A DNA stretch of 64,000 nt from NORP259 sp041398705. GTDB taxonomy: Bacteria > Planctomycetota > UBA1135 > GCA-002686595. The stretch covers positions 1 through 64,000 of the forward strand of contig JAWKUI010000014.1 of assembly GCA_041398705.1 (NCBI GenBank). Direction: 5' to 3'. The translations under genes were made by a program, and so were the position numbers. Every line of letters begins with the position of its first letter. Position 1 is the first letter of the stretch. The notes below the pieces were generated by a model, which searched no databases, was not told the origin of the DNA, and saw only the letters and a list, made by a program, of their open reading frames with translations. Of this stretch, positions 37,026 through 46,300 are shown one piece after another.

Positions 37026-38363
37026 TCAACGCGGCCGGTAGTCCTCGAGCAGGTAGGGCTCGAGCGCCTTCATGTCCGGAAATCCGCGCACGTGGTACCG
37101 CACGGGGTACCGATCCGGATTCCGTTCGAACAGTTGCCCGCAGTGCTTCTGCAGGTCCTGCCAGCGGACCATGCCGAGGAATTGCTGATCCTCGGGCAGA
37201 TCCACGTCCATCAGGGCGATCAGGTCGGCTTCGGGCATCAAGGTCGGCACCGTGCGCGTCCAGACGGAAATCGACGTCAACTCGCCCGTCTCCGTGTCCT
37301 CTTGCAGCATGTACCCAGCGACGTACACATCGATGCCCTTTTCGATCAGCAACGCTTCGAGGGCTTTGCCCTGGCTGCCATACGCATCGGCGAGGTACTC
37401 GCATTCCAGGTTGCGGAAGGCCATCCGCTGCGGGTGGTCGGCGGGCGGAGTCCAGGCCTGCCAGGTGCCGCCTTGGTAGACGAGGGGGATCGGACAGACG
37501 AGCCGGCTGCCTTCCAGGTTCGCTTCGATGATCTGCGCCACGAAGGCTTCGAGCAGGGTCTCGTCGCCCGGTTCGACGATCAGCAGGGTTTCGCAGGAGG
37601 GCGCGGACGCGAGCGAACCTTCCGCGAGTTTCAGCTTCTGCAGGCCTTCGCGATCCAAAAGGTGCGAGGGCGCGAAAAAGGCGTCGCCCTGCAGGGAGAA
37701 CAGCCGCGGCTTGTGTTCCCCAGGCAATTCCGATTCCCGGATGGCCCAACCGGTGGCTAGCCCGGGCACGCGGGCTTCGGCGAGCTGGGCGAGCTCGGTG
37801 AGTTCCTTGTTCCAGGCCTGCTGCCACTCCGGCACCACGTAGCGGATGACCTCATCGCCATCGACGGCCAGGGCGCCGAGGATGTGCGGTCCGAGGGCCC
37901 ATTGCCGGGGACACAGGGGGGCCACCCGGGCGGCATCCGGCCGCAAGGCGTTCTGCAATTGCAGCCACTCCAATTTGCTGCGCGACCACATTTGCGGGGT
38001 CAAAGCGGACTTCACCTCGTCGAACGCCGGCATCGGGGCTTCGGACGCGCCCAACTTGCGGGCCACGGCAGCGAGCCAGTCCTTGCGTTCGGAAAGCCCC
38101 AGCGCGGCGTAGTCCCGGTACAGGTTCTCGAGGTGGATCACGAGGCCGCTGCTGCGATCAACAATGCGGTTCTCCGCCTCGTCGTACTCGAGTTGCCGGG
38201 TGGGGTACATCTCCTCGATGGTGCGCATCAGTCGCTGCGCGAAACGCCGGACCTTGGCCGAGTCCTGGGGCTCCGTGACCCGGGTCGGCGCCTGGGGCAC
38301 GACGGTTCTCGAAACCGGGTGCGATGGAAAGGCGAGCAGGCAGGCGAGGAGCAGCGGCTTCAT
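37026..38363 (-). CDS. Exported hypothetical protein, possibly DUF1444-like
   Basis: A 445-residue protein with an N-terminal signal peptide (MKPLLLACLLAFPSHPVSRT). The mature part is alpha/beta, with SAKVRRFAQRLMRTIEEMYP and a C-terminal half that alternates short strands and helices (LLIVEPGDETLLEAFVAQII, GLVIHLENLYRDY). The spacing RLFSLQGDAFFAPSHLLDRE then ETLLIVEPGDE brings DUF1444/YtpQ-type proteins to mind, but the match is weak. No catalytic motif is visible. It sits with its stop facing the MFS gene; the oxidoreductase lies upstream on the same strand with a gap of 42 bases, so the two could be co-transcribed. Confidence 0.6.
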   Translation of the reverse strand: MKPLLLACLLAFPSHPVSRTVVPQAPTRVTEPQDSAKVRRFAQRLMRTIEEMYPTRQLEYDEAENRIVDRSSGLVIHLENLYRDYAALGLSERKDWLAAVARKLGASEAPMPAFDEVKSALTPQMWSRSKLEWLQLQNALRPDAARVAPLCPRQWALGPHILGALAVDGDEVIRYVVPEWQQAWNKELTELAQLAEARVPGLATGWAIRESELPGEHKPRLFSLQGDAFFAPSHLLDREGLQKLKLAEGSLASAPSCETLLIVEPGDETLLEAFVAQIIEANLEGSRLVCPIPLVYQGGTWQAWTPPADHPQRMAFRNLECEYLADAYGSQGKALEALLIEKGIDVYVAGYMLQEDTETGELTSISVWTRTVPTLMPEADLIALMDVDLPEDQQFLGMVRWQDLQKHCGQLFERNPDRYPVRYHVRGFPDMKALEPYLLEDYRPR

Positions 38364-38405
38364 GGGGGGCGATCGAGTGTGTTGGGGCCGGTCGCGCGGC
38401 CGGGG

Positions 38406-39563
38406 TCACAGCGGCGCGTAGTCGCGGGTTGGGGACCAAGCCCGTTCGGGGCTGGTGAACGCAAAGGCGGCCTGCAGTCCCGGCGCGGGGGCTCGGCCTT
38501 GCAGCCATTCGCTGGCGAGTTCGGCGAGGCCCAGGGAAAGGGTGACGCCGTGGCCGCCGAGGGCAGCGACCCAGAAGAGGCGTTCCTCGCCCGGGTGGGG
38601 CCCGAGCACGGGCACGTCGTCCTCGCTGACGGTGCGCACGCCGACGAGCGCGCGTTTCCAATCGAAGGGGGCGAGGCCGGGCAGGCTCGATTGGGCGCGG
38701 CGCATGGCGAGGCGCGCGAGCAGCGGTTCCTGGATCAGCCGATCGGGGTCGGCGTCGTCGCCGTCGCAGAGGCTGAGCAGGACCTGGCCGTCGGAGGTGC
38801 CGAGGAAATAGAACCCGGCGCTGTCATCCCACACGATCGGGTGGGTTTGTTGCCACGCGTGCGCAGGCAATGCGTAGAACAGATGGCGGCGGGTCGTGCG
38901 CGCGGGGAAGTCGAGGCCGAGTTCGCGCGCGAAGGGTTGGGCCCAGGCGCCGGGGGCGAGCACGATGCGGTCGGCGTGCATGCTTTCGCCACCAGCGCAC
39001 GCCACGCCGATCACCTCCCCTTGTTCGTCGCGCACCAGGTGCTCGACCTTGGTTTGAGTGCGCAGTTCGACCCCCGCGGCGGCACAGGCGTTCTGCAGCG
39101 CTGCCATCAGATTCGGCACGAAGATGCGGCCCGCGCGCGGCATCCACCAGAGGCGTGCGCCTTCGCCGTCGTAGAGGGGCAGGCGCGCCCGCGCCTCGGA
39201 GGCCGGCACCAAAGTCGCCTGCTCTTCGGATTGCAGATCCTCCTGCCAGAAGGCCGGCGGCGAGTCCGGGCTGCCTTCGAACAAGTACATGCCGCAGCCA
39301 TCGAAGATCGGCCCGGGGGCGTGGCGGAAGAGCTCCTGCGGCAGGTCGTGGTAATGCCGTGCGCTGTCCAGGGCCAAGCGGCGGGTGGCCGGGGCATGGA
39401 TCGCGGTGCGTAGGATGCCCGCGTTGCGACCGCTCGACCAATGGCCGAGGCGTGCCTCCCGTTCGAGCAGCACGATCGGACCCACGCCCCGGCGGGCGAG
39501 GCCCCAGGCGGTCGCCAGACCGGCGATTCCCCCTCCGACGATCAACACCGCGCCTCTTGCCAT
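38406..39563 (-). CDS. FAD-dependent oxidoreductase, DAO family
   Basis: 385 residues from the ATG complementary to 39561-39563, chosen because it places the dinucleotide-binding strand at the N-terminus. The FAD motif is VLIVGGGIAGLATAWGLARR with a terminal acidic residue at LLERE. The second flavin-contact stretch is SSGRNAGILR. The C-terminal VGVRTVSEDDVPVLGPHPGE and LGGHGVTLSLGLAELASEWL are typical of the DAO/glycine-oxidase family. Members oxidise amino acids or N-methyl amines, or act as 2-hydroxyacid dehydrogenases such as LhgO. The substrate is not identifiable. It may be co-transcribed with the exported protein at 37026-38363. Confidence 0.88.
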   Translation of the reverse strand: MARGAVLIVGGGIAGLATAWGLARRGVGPIVLLEREARLGHWSSGRNAGILRTAIHAPATRRLALDSARHYHDLPQELFRHAPGPIFDGCGMYLFEGSPDSPPAFWQEDLQSEEQATLVPASEARARLPLYDGEGARLWWMPRAGRIFVPNLMAALQNACAAAGVELRTQTKVEHLVRDEQGEVIGVACAGGESMHADRIVLAPGAWAQPFARELGLDFPARTTRRHLFYALPAHAWQQTHPIVWDDSAGFYFLGTSDGQVLLSLCDGDDADPDRLIQEPLLARLAMRRAQSSLPGLAPFDWKRALVGVRTVSEDDVPVLGPHPGEERLFWVAALGGHGVTLSLGLAELASEWLQGRAPAPGLQAAFAFTSPERAWSPTRDYAPL

Positions 39564-39847
39564 GACGGGGGCCAGGGTAGGCTCGGGGCCGGGGGCAAGG
39601 CACGGGTCGGCCCGGACTTTTTCCTGGGTTCGGCTGCGGCGGGGCCAGAGTGCTGTGGCGGGACAGGTCGAAACGATCCGCAAGCCGACCCGGGGGCGGA
39701 ACGGCCGGCCGGGGTGCCGCGCGGGTTGGGCTAGGGCCATAGCGCCGCGCGCGGTTCCCGTGGATCTTTCGGCCCCGGTCCACGCCGGCGCGGGCACCGA
39801 ACGCGCGACCTCGCTTTCACAGGCCATCGCCCCTACCCTGGGCCACG

Positions 39848-40276
39848 ATGGAAATGCCGAACGTGCCCGGCGACGGGCAATTGCCCTTCACCTGCCGCCT
39901 GTGGACCCGCTGGAGCGACGAAGACAACCAGCATGTGCTCAACAACGCGGTCTACTTGACGCTGTTCGAAGAAGCGCGCCACCGATTCTTCAGCGGCAGC
40001 GATCTGCTGACGGATGGGAGTTTTCCCTTCCTGCTCGCGGCCAGCCACCTGCGGTTCCTGGCCCCGGGCCGCGGCGGCGTCGAGGTCACGGTGCGCATGG
40101 GCACCACGCACATCGGCCGCTCGTCTTTCGAGCAGGCCTACCGCGTTTTCGGTCCCGAGGGCAACGCCTGGTGCGAAGGTTCGGCGCTGCTCGTCTGTTA
40201 CGACGCGGCCAGCGGCAAGAGCCGGCCGATGGACGAAGTCTTCCGCAGCGGCCTCGAGCGGCTCGCGCAGGGGTAG
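39848..40276 (+). CDS. Acyl-CoA thioesterase-like hotdog protein
   Basis: A 142-residue single hotdog-fold protein of the 4HBT/YbgC group. The active-site region reads TRWSDEDNQHVLNNAVYLTL: Asp and Asn-His are placed as in 4-hydroxybenzoyl-CoA thioesterase-like enzymes, and FFEEARHRF-like helix residues follow. The later strand-rich half (RFLAPGRGGVEVTVRMGTTH, SFEQAYRVFGPEGNAWCEGS) completes the fold. It would hydrolyse an acyl-CoA thioester in the cytoplasm; the acyl group is unknown. The start at ATG 39848 gives the normal family length. The gene ends at a bidirectional hairpin (40291-40324). Confidence 0.85.
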   Translation: MEMPNVPGDGQLPFTCRLWTRWSDEDNQHVLNNAVYLTLFEEARHRFFSGSDLLTDGSFPFLLAASHLRFLAPGRGGVEVTVRMGTTHIGRSSFEQAYRVFGPEGNAWCEGSALLVCYDAASGKSRPMDEVFRSGLERLAQG

Positions 40277-40290
40277 TCCCCCCAAACGCA

Positions 40291-40324
40291 GCGCGCCGGG
40301 TCTCCCTGGGGAAACCCGGCGCGC
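40291..40324. terminator. Bidirectional terminator hairpin
   Basis: A perfect 11-bp stem, GCGCGCCGGGT/ACCCGGCGCGC, between the convergent thioesterase and DUF4332 genes. Confidence 0.75.
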
Positions 40325-40343
40325 GCAGGCAGACGGCGATCGA

Positions 40344-40751
40344 TCAGTGGGTGATGATCGCGTCCATGGTTTTGGCCTTGTCGATCCACTCCTGGACCAT
40401 TTCCTGCTTCGGCACCACGCGGGTCAGTTTCTTCACCGCGTTGATCTCAGCCATCTTGGCGGACAGGTTGTCGGCGCGGCGGGTGGCCAATTCCTTGACG
40501 GTGTCCACGCCGGCGTTCTCCAGCAGCTCGCTGAACTGCTTGCCCACGCCGTTGATGCGCATGAGGTCGGCGCGGTTGGCCCACTTCAGCAGGTTGTCGT
40601 AGCTGATGCCCGACTTCTCGGCCAGGTCCTTGCGGCCGGCGGGGGTGGCGCAGGCTTTCAGCAGGTTGTCGGTGTTCTTGACGCCGGCGGTCTTCAGCTT
40701 CTCGCCGAAAGCGGGGCCGATGCCTTCGATTTCTTCGATGGGGTAGCTCAT
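40344..40751 (-). CDS. DUF4332 helix-hairpin-helix protein
   Basis: A 135-residue protein with two helix-hairpin-helix-like units, IEGIGPAFGEKLKTAGVKNT and ADLMRINGVGKQFSELLENA, characteristic of DUF4332. Such HhH folds bind DNA without sequence specificity or act as protein adaptors. A C-terminal basic helix (INAVKKLTRVVPKQEMVQEW) follows. Composition is lysine- and alanine-rich, and it is predicted to be cytoplasmic and soluble. It faces the thioesterase gene across a shared terminator. The biological role of DUF4332 proteins is not known to me. Confidence 0.85.
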   Translation of the reverse strand: MSYPIEEIEGIGPAFGEKLKTAGVKNTDNLLKACATPAGRKDLAEKSGISYDNLLKWANRADLMRINGVGKQFSELLENAGVDTVKELATRRADNLSAKMAEINAVKKLTRVVPKQEMVQEWIDKAKTMDAIITH

Positions 40752-40970
40752 GTTCGTGAGGGGTCAGCAGGGTTGACCCTGGGAGTTTGCGCCGCGGGTG
40801 GCGAAGGCTCCTCAGGGCGATCTATCTTCCGATACGGTAGCGGCAGCCCGCGGGCCGCTCCACCCGGGGGCGGGAATTGCCCCGGGACGGGGCCTGGAAG
40901 GGGGGGAGGCGGCCCGGAAGGGGGCAAGAAGGGGGCTTGGGCGGGGTGACAAGGCGGATAGGATGGTGCC

Positions 40971-41594
40971 GTGAACCCCAACCGCTGCAAGCATTGCGGG
41001 GCGCCGGCCCGGGTGATGCGATCCTATTGCGACTACTGCGGCACGCCCTATGCGCACCAGGAGGCGGCCGCGCCGCCCCAGCCGGATGTGCCCGAGGCGC
41101 AGCGCGTGGCCGAAGGTCCCTTGGCCGCTTTGCTCGCGCATCCCGACACCGCGCGTTTCCTCGAGCAGGGCCCCCGCCGGCCCGTGCCCACCGAACGCCG
41201 CGAAGGCCGCTCGCCCATGCGCCTCGTCCTGCTCGCCGTGGCGCTCTTCTTCTTCATCAGCAACGCGCCGCGCCTGCGCCTCGGACACCCCGGCACGGTC
41301 TTGCCGGCGGGCATGCTGGCCCTGATCGCAGTGGCCCACAAACGCAGCCGGGACCGCGCCACCGCGTTCCCCGGCTCTCCGCTCGAAGCCCTGCCTGCGC
41401 GCATCGAAGAGGTCACCCAGCCGTGGAACCGCACCGCCGATCCTCGGCCGCGGGTCGTGCTGCAACTGACCGACGGCCGCCGCCGCTACCTGCGCCTGAA
41501 CCGCGAACTGGTGGGCGAGCTCGCGCCGCGGGATCTCGGCGTGGCGTTCCTCAAAGCGGACGTCATGGTGGATTTCCGCATCGTGCGCCTCTGA
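40971..41594 (+). CDS. Zinc-ribbon membrane protein
   Basis: 207 residues from GTG 40971. The N-terminus is a four-Cys zinc ribbon (CKHCGAP, then YCDYCGTPY). A Pro/Ala-rich linker leads to two hydrophobic segments at about 88-125 (LVLLAVALFFFISNAPRLRL; PGTVLPAGMLALIAVAHKRS). A soluble C-terminal part with beta character follows (RIEEVTQPWNRTADPRPRVV, VAFLKADVMVDFRIVRL). It is an integral membrane protein of unknown function; the zinc ribbon on the cytosolic side may bind protein or nucleic acid. It is convergent with hipA. Confidence 0.65.
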   Translation: MNPNRCKHCGAPARVMRSYCDYCGTPYAHQEAAAPPQPDVPEAQRVAEGPLAALLAHPDTARFLEQGPRRPVPTERREGRSPMRLVLLAVALFFFISNAPRLRLGHPGTVLPAGMLALIAVAHKRSRDRATAFPGSPLEALPARIEEVTQPWNRTADPRPRVVLQLTDGRRRYLRLNRELVGELAPRDLGVAFLKADVMVDFRIVRL

Positions 41595-41606
41595 GGCGCG
41601 GGCGGG

Positions 41607-42899
41607 TCACAGCACCCGGTGCAAAGCGCCGATGCGGCGGGCGTGGTTCTCGTCGAGTTGCGCCTGCGCCGCGAATTCGGGCCAGCGCGCCACCGCCTCC
41701 TGCACTTGCTCGAAGATCGACCGGACGGCGCCGCGCGCCAGGTCCTGATCCTTGCCCAAACCAAGCAGGTCCTCGCGTTCGAACCCATCGCGTTTGCCGC
41801 GTAACGACATCTGGTGTTCGCCGGTCCACGCGCCGCCGGGGTTGTAGGCGAAGGTCAAGTCGTAGGCGGGCGCCAGGTACCACGTGCCGGCGCGGTCCAT
41901 CAGGAACGCGATGTTCTTGACGTGGTCGTCCTGGTTGCGCGCGAGCACGTTGAAGAGCGCCCGCCGGTAGAGCTGTTCGCGGCCTTCGGCGGCGATCTGC
42001 AGCCGGCGCAACGCGGCAAACGCCTGTTCGTAGGAGTGGCTGCGCGGCAGGTTGTAGTCGAGGTGCGCCAGGGCGCCGAGGGTCTGCATGTGCAGCTTTT
42101 CGCCGGCGGGGCCCCGGTCGAAGCGGCGCGTCATGAAGTGGTGACGGCCCGCTTCGGACAGCAGCCGGCACGGCATCATGTCGATGCCCGCGGCGAGGGC
42201 CATCAGCGAGTAGGCGTATTCCACCTGGCCGTACCCCTCGGGATCGGCGAGTTCCTTGTCGCGGTTGCCGCTGACCCCGTCGAACTTGAGGATCCAGTGG
42301 GTGAAGCCGTCGGGGGCGGGCACCTGACCGGAGCGCACTTCACCGGTCGTCTCGTTCCACGCGATGACGGCTTTGGCGCGCGCGCCGCCCGCCGAGGTGC
42401 CCACGCGCAGGATGTCGGCGGCGCCTTGGCTGGCATCGCCGGTGAGCGAAGTGACGAAGGCGCTGCGGTCGGTGAGGGCCTGGGAGGCGAGGGCGCGCAG
42501 GCGTTCCACGTCCAGGTTCGCAGGACCGGCGGGGCCCCGTTCGAAAGCCGGTTCGAACTCGAGCGCGCCCATGCCGCGGCTGCCCACGTAACACAGGCGT
42601 TCCACCGGATGGAAACTCGCCGGGGTGCGTCCCTGGCTCGCAAGCCACGCGTCGATCAACGCGTTGCCGAAGCGGTCGGGCAGACTGTCGGAGAGCAGGC
42701 CGGGCAGGCCTTGGAACGAGGTGCGTGCGAGGGCGGGAAACCGCCAGACTCCGGGGCCGAGCGGCATCTCGAGCGGCGCGGGCTGCACGCCGCTGCGCTG
42801 GAAGTCCGGGGTGTACTCGAAGGAGGCGAGGGCGCTTTCTTCCTGCCACTGGACCACCCCGATCGGCGATCCCCACAGGTGCACGCGCGCCAGGGTCAC
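41607..42899 (-). CDS. hipA: HipA-family Ser/Thr kinase toxin
   Basis: A 430-residue toxin kinase. The N-subdomain (VHLWGSPIGVVQW; FEYTPDFQRSG; GLLSDSLPDRFGNALIDAWL) and C-terminal kinase core are complete. The ATP loop containing the usual autophosphorylated serine reads VGTSAGGARAKA (Ser169), and the nucleotide-binding Lys205 lies in HWILKF. The catalytic loop is RNQDDHVKN (Asp324, Asn329), followed by the metal aspartate in APAYDLTF (Asp347). These match HipA of E. coli, which phosphorylates glutamyl-tRNA synthetase and induces dormancy. Whether this one has the same target is unknown. It overlaps hipB by 4 bp and shares its promoter. Confidence 0.93.
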   Translation of the reverse strand: MTLARVHLWGSPIGVVQWQEESALASFEYTPDFQRSGVQPAPLEMPLGPGVWRFPALARTSFQGLPGLLSDSLPDRFGNALIDAWLASQGRTPASFHPVERLCYVGSRGMGALEFEPAFERGPAGPANLDVERLRALASQALTDRSAFVTSLTGDASQGAADILRVGTSAGGARAKAVIAWNETTGEVRSGQVPAPDGFTHWILKFDGVSGNRDKELADPEGYGQVEYAYSLMALAAGIDMMPCRLLSEAGRHHFMTRRFDRGPAGEKLHMQTLGALAHLDYNLPRSHSYEQAFAALRRLQIAAEGREQLYRRALFNVLARNQDDHVKNIAFLMDRAGTWYLAPAYDLTFAYNPGGAWTGEHQMSLRGKRDGFEREDLLGLGKDQDLARGAVRSIFEQVQEAVARWPEFAAQAQLDENHARRIGALHRVL

Positions 42900-43264
42900 G
42901 GCTGTTCTTCCCCGTCCGCGTCACCCCAGTGCCAAGGCGAGGGGGCCTCGGGGGAGCGGCTGCCGCTGGCCCGTTTGCGCGTGGTCTTGCGCTGCTCCCA
43001 GGCCTGCACGGGCGAGGGGCTTTCGATGGGCAGGAGCTCGAGCAGCGCCGCTTCTTGACCGAGGGCCCGCAGGACCTTGAGCCAATGGGAAAGCTGCACG
43101 GACTCTCCGGCCTCCAGGCGTTTGACGGTGGGGGCGGAGATGCCCGCCTCGCGCGCCAGTTGGGCTTGGGTCAGGTCGCGCTCCAGGCGCAGGCGCTGCA
43201 GGGCCTGGCCCAGGTGCAGCAGGACCGCTTCGGTGGATCCGGGGTCGTCGATCGGTAGGTTCAT
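42896..43264 (-). CDS. hipB: HipB-type XRE antitoxin
   Basis: A 122-residue DNA-binding antitoxin. Residues about 15-70 are a Cro/C1-type helix-turn-helix (LGQALQRLRLERDLTQAQLA, REAGISAPTVKRLEAGESVQ, LSHWLKVLRALGQE). The C-terminal tail is basic then acidic and probably disordered (KTTRKRASGSRSPEAPSPW), as in antitoxins whose tails are degraded. Its stop overlaps the hipA start in ATGA. It should bind HipA and repress its own operon through the inverted repeat at 43318-43339. Confidence 0.9.
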   Translation of the reverse strand: MNLPIDDPGSTEAVLLHLGQALQRLRLERDLTQAQLAREAGISAPTVKRLEAGESVQLSHWLKVLRALGQEAALLELLPIESPSPVQAWEQRKTTRKRASGSRSPEAPSPWHWGDADGEEQP

Positions 43265-43317
43265 GGCTTCCTGGCCCCCGATGTTTCGCGGGGTCGCAAG
43301 GGATCACTTATGGTGCT

Positions 43318-43339
43318 TTATCGGCGAAATTGCCAATAA
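43318..43339. promoter_or_regulatory. Candidate HipB operator
   Basis: An inverted repeat, TTATCGGC-GAAATT-GCCAATAA (one mismatch between arms), about 55 bases upstream of the hipB start. It is flanked by direct near-copies GGATCACTTA (43301-43310) and GAATCACTTT (43341-43350). The AT-rich patch stands out from the GC-rich surroundings and is where the promoter should lie. Confidence 0.6.
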
Positions 43340-43343
43340 GGAA

Positions 43344-46300
43344 TCACTTTTGATGTCTTGCGTTCTCGATTCGAGGCAGGGGAGCCTGACGCAACCACGC
43401 TTCCAGGTCGGCCTGGGCGAGGGGGGCCACCGCCTGGCGCGCGGGTCGCGTGTTCCACTCCCGGCGCCAGCGTTCGTGCACCTCGCCGGAGGGGAACTCC
43501 TTGTCCTCGCCGTAGGGGTAGCTGCCCATGCCGTGGAAGGGCAGGGGCTCGACCGTCAGCGCGTCGATCGTGTTCGGGTCGCGGTCCTTGGCCCAGCCGT
43601 CGAGGAACAGCAGGTAGTCGCGGCGCATGCCCGGCGCCAGGGGCGGGGCCTGACCCGCGTCGAAGCGCAGGGTGAGCGCGTCGCCGCTGCCGAGGATCAC
43701 GAAGCGATCATCGATGGCTTGCACGAGGGGCAGGCACTCGCCGAAGCGCGTATAGAGGCCCGGGTGTTGGTCCCAGCGGGGCATGGCCGAAAGCACTTGC
43801 CAGTCGAAACGTTCGGGTAGGGTCGCATCGGCGCTGAGGATCGGCGCGGAGAACCCGCGCTGCCAAAGGTGCGCCGAACTCGCTTCGATCTTGGTAACGC
43901 GCTGCTCGCCGCCACGGTCGCCCACGGCGAGGCGCAGCGCATCCCAGTACAAAGTCAGGCTGCTCAGGATGCGCAGTCGCGGCCGCGACGCGTCGATCAT
44001 GCCGGTCACGTCGATGACCATCGTCTTGGTCTTGCCCGCGGGGAACCCCACCGGCGGACCGATCGGTACCCATTGTTCCCCGTCGGGGCCGTTCTGCGGC
44101 ACCAGGAAAATCGGCGGGGTGAAATCGAGATCGGGCGTGTAGGCGGTGGCCATGTTGACCGACGCGTCGGTCCAGTAGAACCAACCGGTGCACACCAACC
44201 GCAGGCTATCGGCGCCTTGGGTTCGCGCGGCGTCGAATTCCAGCTCGATCCAGTGGGGTTCCGAAAGGCCGAGGAACTGACCGCGCAGGGCCGTGGCCGG
44301 CGCCGCGTGCACATCGTCGATCGCCGCCAGGGCCGCGGTCCAATCCTGTCCGTCGCTGCCGGTGGCGCGTTTCGGCGCGAGCGGCGTATCGAACAGGTGC
44401 GGTTCGGGTCCGGGGAACGGCGGGAAGCAGAAGCGTTCGTTGGGTTGCAGCTCGGTGCCTTCGGGGTGATCCACCACGAGCAGTTGCGCGCGGTCGAGGT
44501 AGGTCACCTCGCGCAACTCTTCGGTGAACTGCAGCTCGTACACGCCGTCTTTCGGCGCCAACTGTTCGCCGCGGATCAGCACGTATTCGTCGTGGTCGGG
44601 GGGCACGAGCATACCCGGCGCCATCGGCAAGCCGAGCGGGGTGATACCGAGCACGTCGGAGATGAACTCATACCGTTCGCCGTTCCACGAGTAGAGGAAC
44701 GGGCACGAGCCGATCAGGCCTTCGGATTGCTGGCCCATGCCCTCGTCGAGGGCGAAAGGGTCGCCGGCTTCCACGTCGAGATTCGATTGCCGCACGCCGT
44801 TGGGCCAGGTCACGCGCACCACATCGGCGTAGTCCGCCTGGCCGAGGCCGAAGAGTTCGACCGGGCCACGCAGGAAGCGCCGACCGTAACCACCGTCCGC
44901 GCGCACTTCGACCACCGCGCCGATGCCGTCGGCGTTGTCCTTGCGGCCTTGGAACCGCACCCGCAGGCCATGGCCGGCCGGGGTCGGGTCGTGCCAGATC
45001 TCCACGCCGGTGGCGGTCAGGCGCAGCAGTTCCAACTGCACGGGCCCATCGAAGGAACGGTCGAGTTCCGCCAGCAGCAGGCTCTCGGTGGTGCCGGGGC
45101 TGGCGGGCAATTGGTGCGGCTTGCGCACGTCGGCGCCCACCGCGAGGAAACCCGCGCCCATGCGCGGCAACTCGCCCCAAAGCGCGTCGAGTTGCCCATC
45201 GAGATCCAAGTCGCCGCAGACCGCGTCGGTGCTCGGACTCGCCAGCAGTTGCTGCTTGCGCGCACCCGGACCGCCGAAACGCAGGGTGAAGCCGGTGGCG
45301 TCGCGGTACAGCAGATCGACCACGCCGTCCCCGTCGAAGTCCGCCAGGTTCGGGCGGTTGCCGTCGGGGCGATCGCTGCCGAGGGTCTCTTTGGTGACGT
45401 CGGCGAAACGGCCCGAGCGCAGGCTCGACGCGAGCAGGGTGCGACCGGGGCCACCCACGAGGAAGTCCACGTCCTGGTCGCGGTCGAAGTCCTCGGCCGC
45501 GCACCAGGTGAGTGCGCCGCCCGCCGTCACACCGAGGGATTCGGTGACATCGGAGAAGCCGCCGCGGGCCTGGTCGGGACCCCGTTCCGGGATCTTGCCC
45601 GCCCCGTCGTTGCGCAGCATGCGCAGGCCGAAGTCGCCGACGGCGAGCACATCCAGGTCGCCATCGTGATCGTAGTCGAGCCAGCACAGGTCCTTCGGCG
45701 CCAGCGGCAAGGTCACCTGCTGCGGCACTTCGCTGTAGTGCAGTGCACCGTCTTCGCCTGCACTGCCGTCGAGCAGAGTCAGGTCGCCGCCGCGCACGAC
45801 GAGGAAGTCGAGCACCCCATCGCGCGAGAGGTCGCCGGCAAGCACGCCATCGATGGCACCGGTCGCCACGCGCTGCGCTTCGAACGTGCCTTCCTGCACC
45901 TGGCGCCAGACGAGCAGACCCTCCTGATCGAGCCAGAACAGGTCGGCGAGGTGATCACCGTCCAGGTCCCGCGCCACCAGGTTGTGGGCGCCGCCGACCG
46001 GGGCCTCGAGGCGCTGCAGCCGTTTCCACGCGGGCATCCGGCCCACGGCGCGGGCGCGGTGGCCGCCGGCGGCGGGGGGCAGCAGGCGGGCGAGCTCGCC
46101 TTCGTTGAGCTGCGCCACCGATGCGGCTTTGGCGCCGATCGACTGCACGCCGTTCCATAGGGCTTCGTACTGTTGGGTGACCGCCGGGTCGGGATCCTCG
46201 AGCGACAGCACGTACAGGCGATAGAGCGACGACACGTACCACACCGTTCCGTTCGCCAGGCCCTGTTCGAAGATCGAACGATACAGGTCCTGGGCGCGCT

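Noticed and set aside
41607..43264. hipBA region as part of a larger defence island
   Set aside because: Neighbours on both sides are a zinc-ribbon membrane protein and a surface lipoprotein. No restriction, CRISPR or other defence gene is near.
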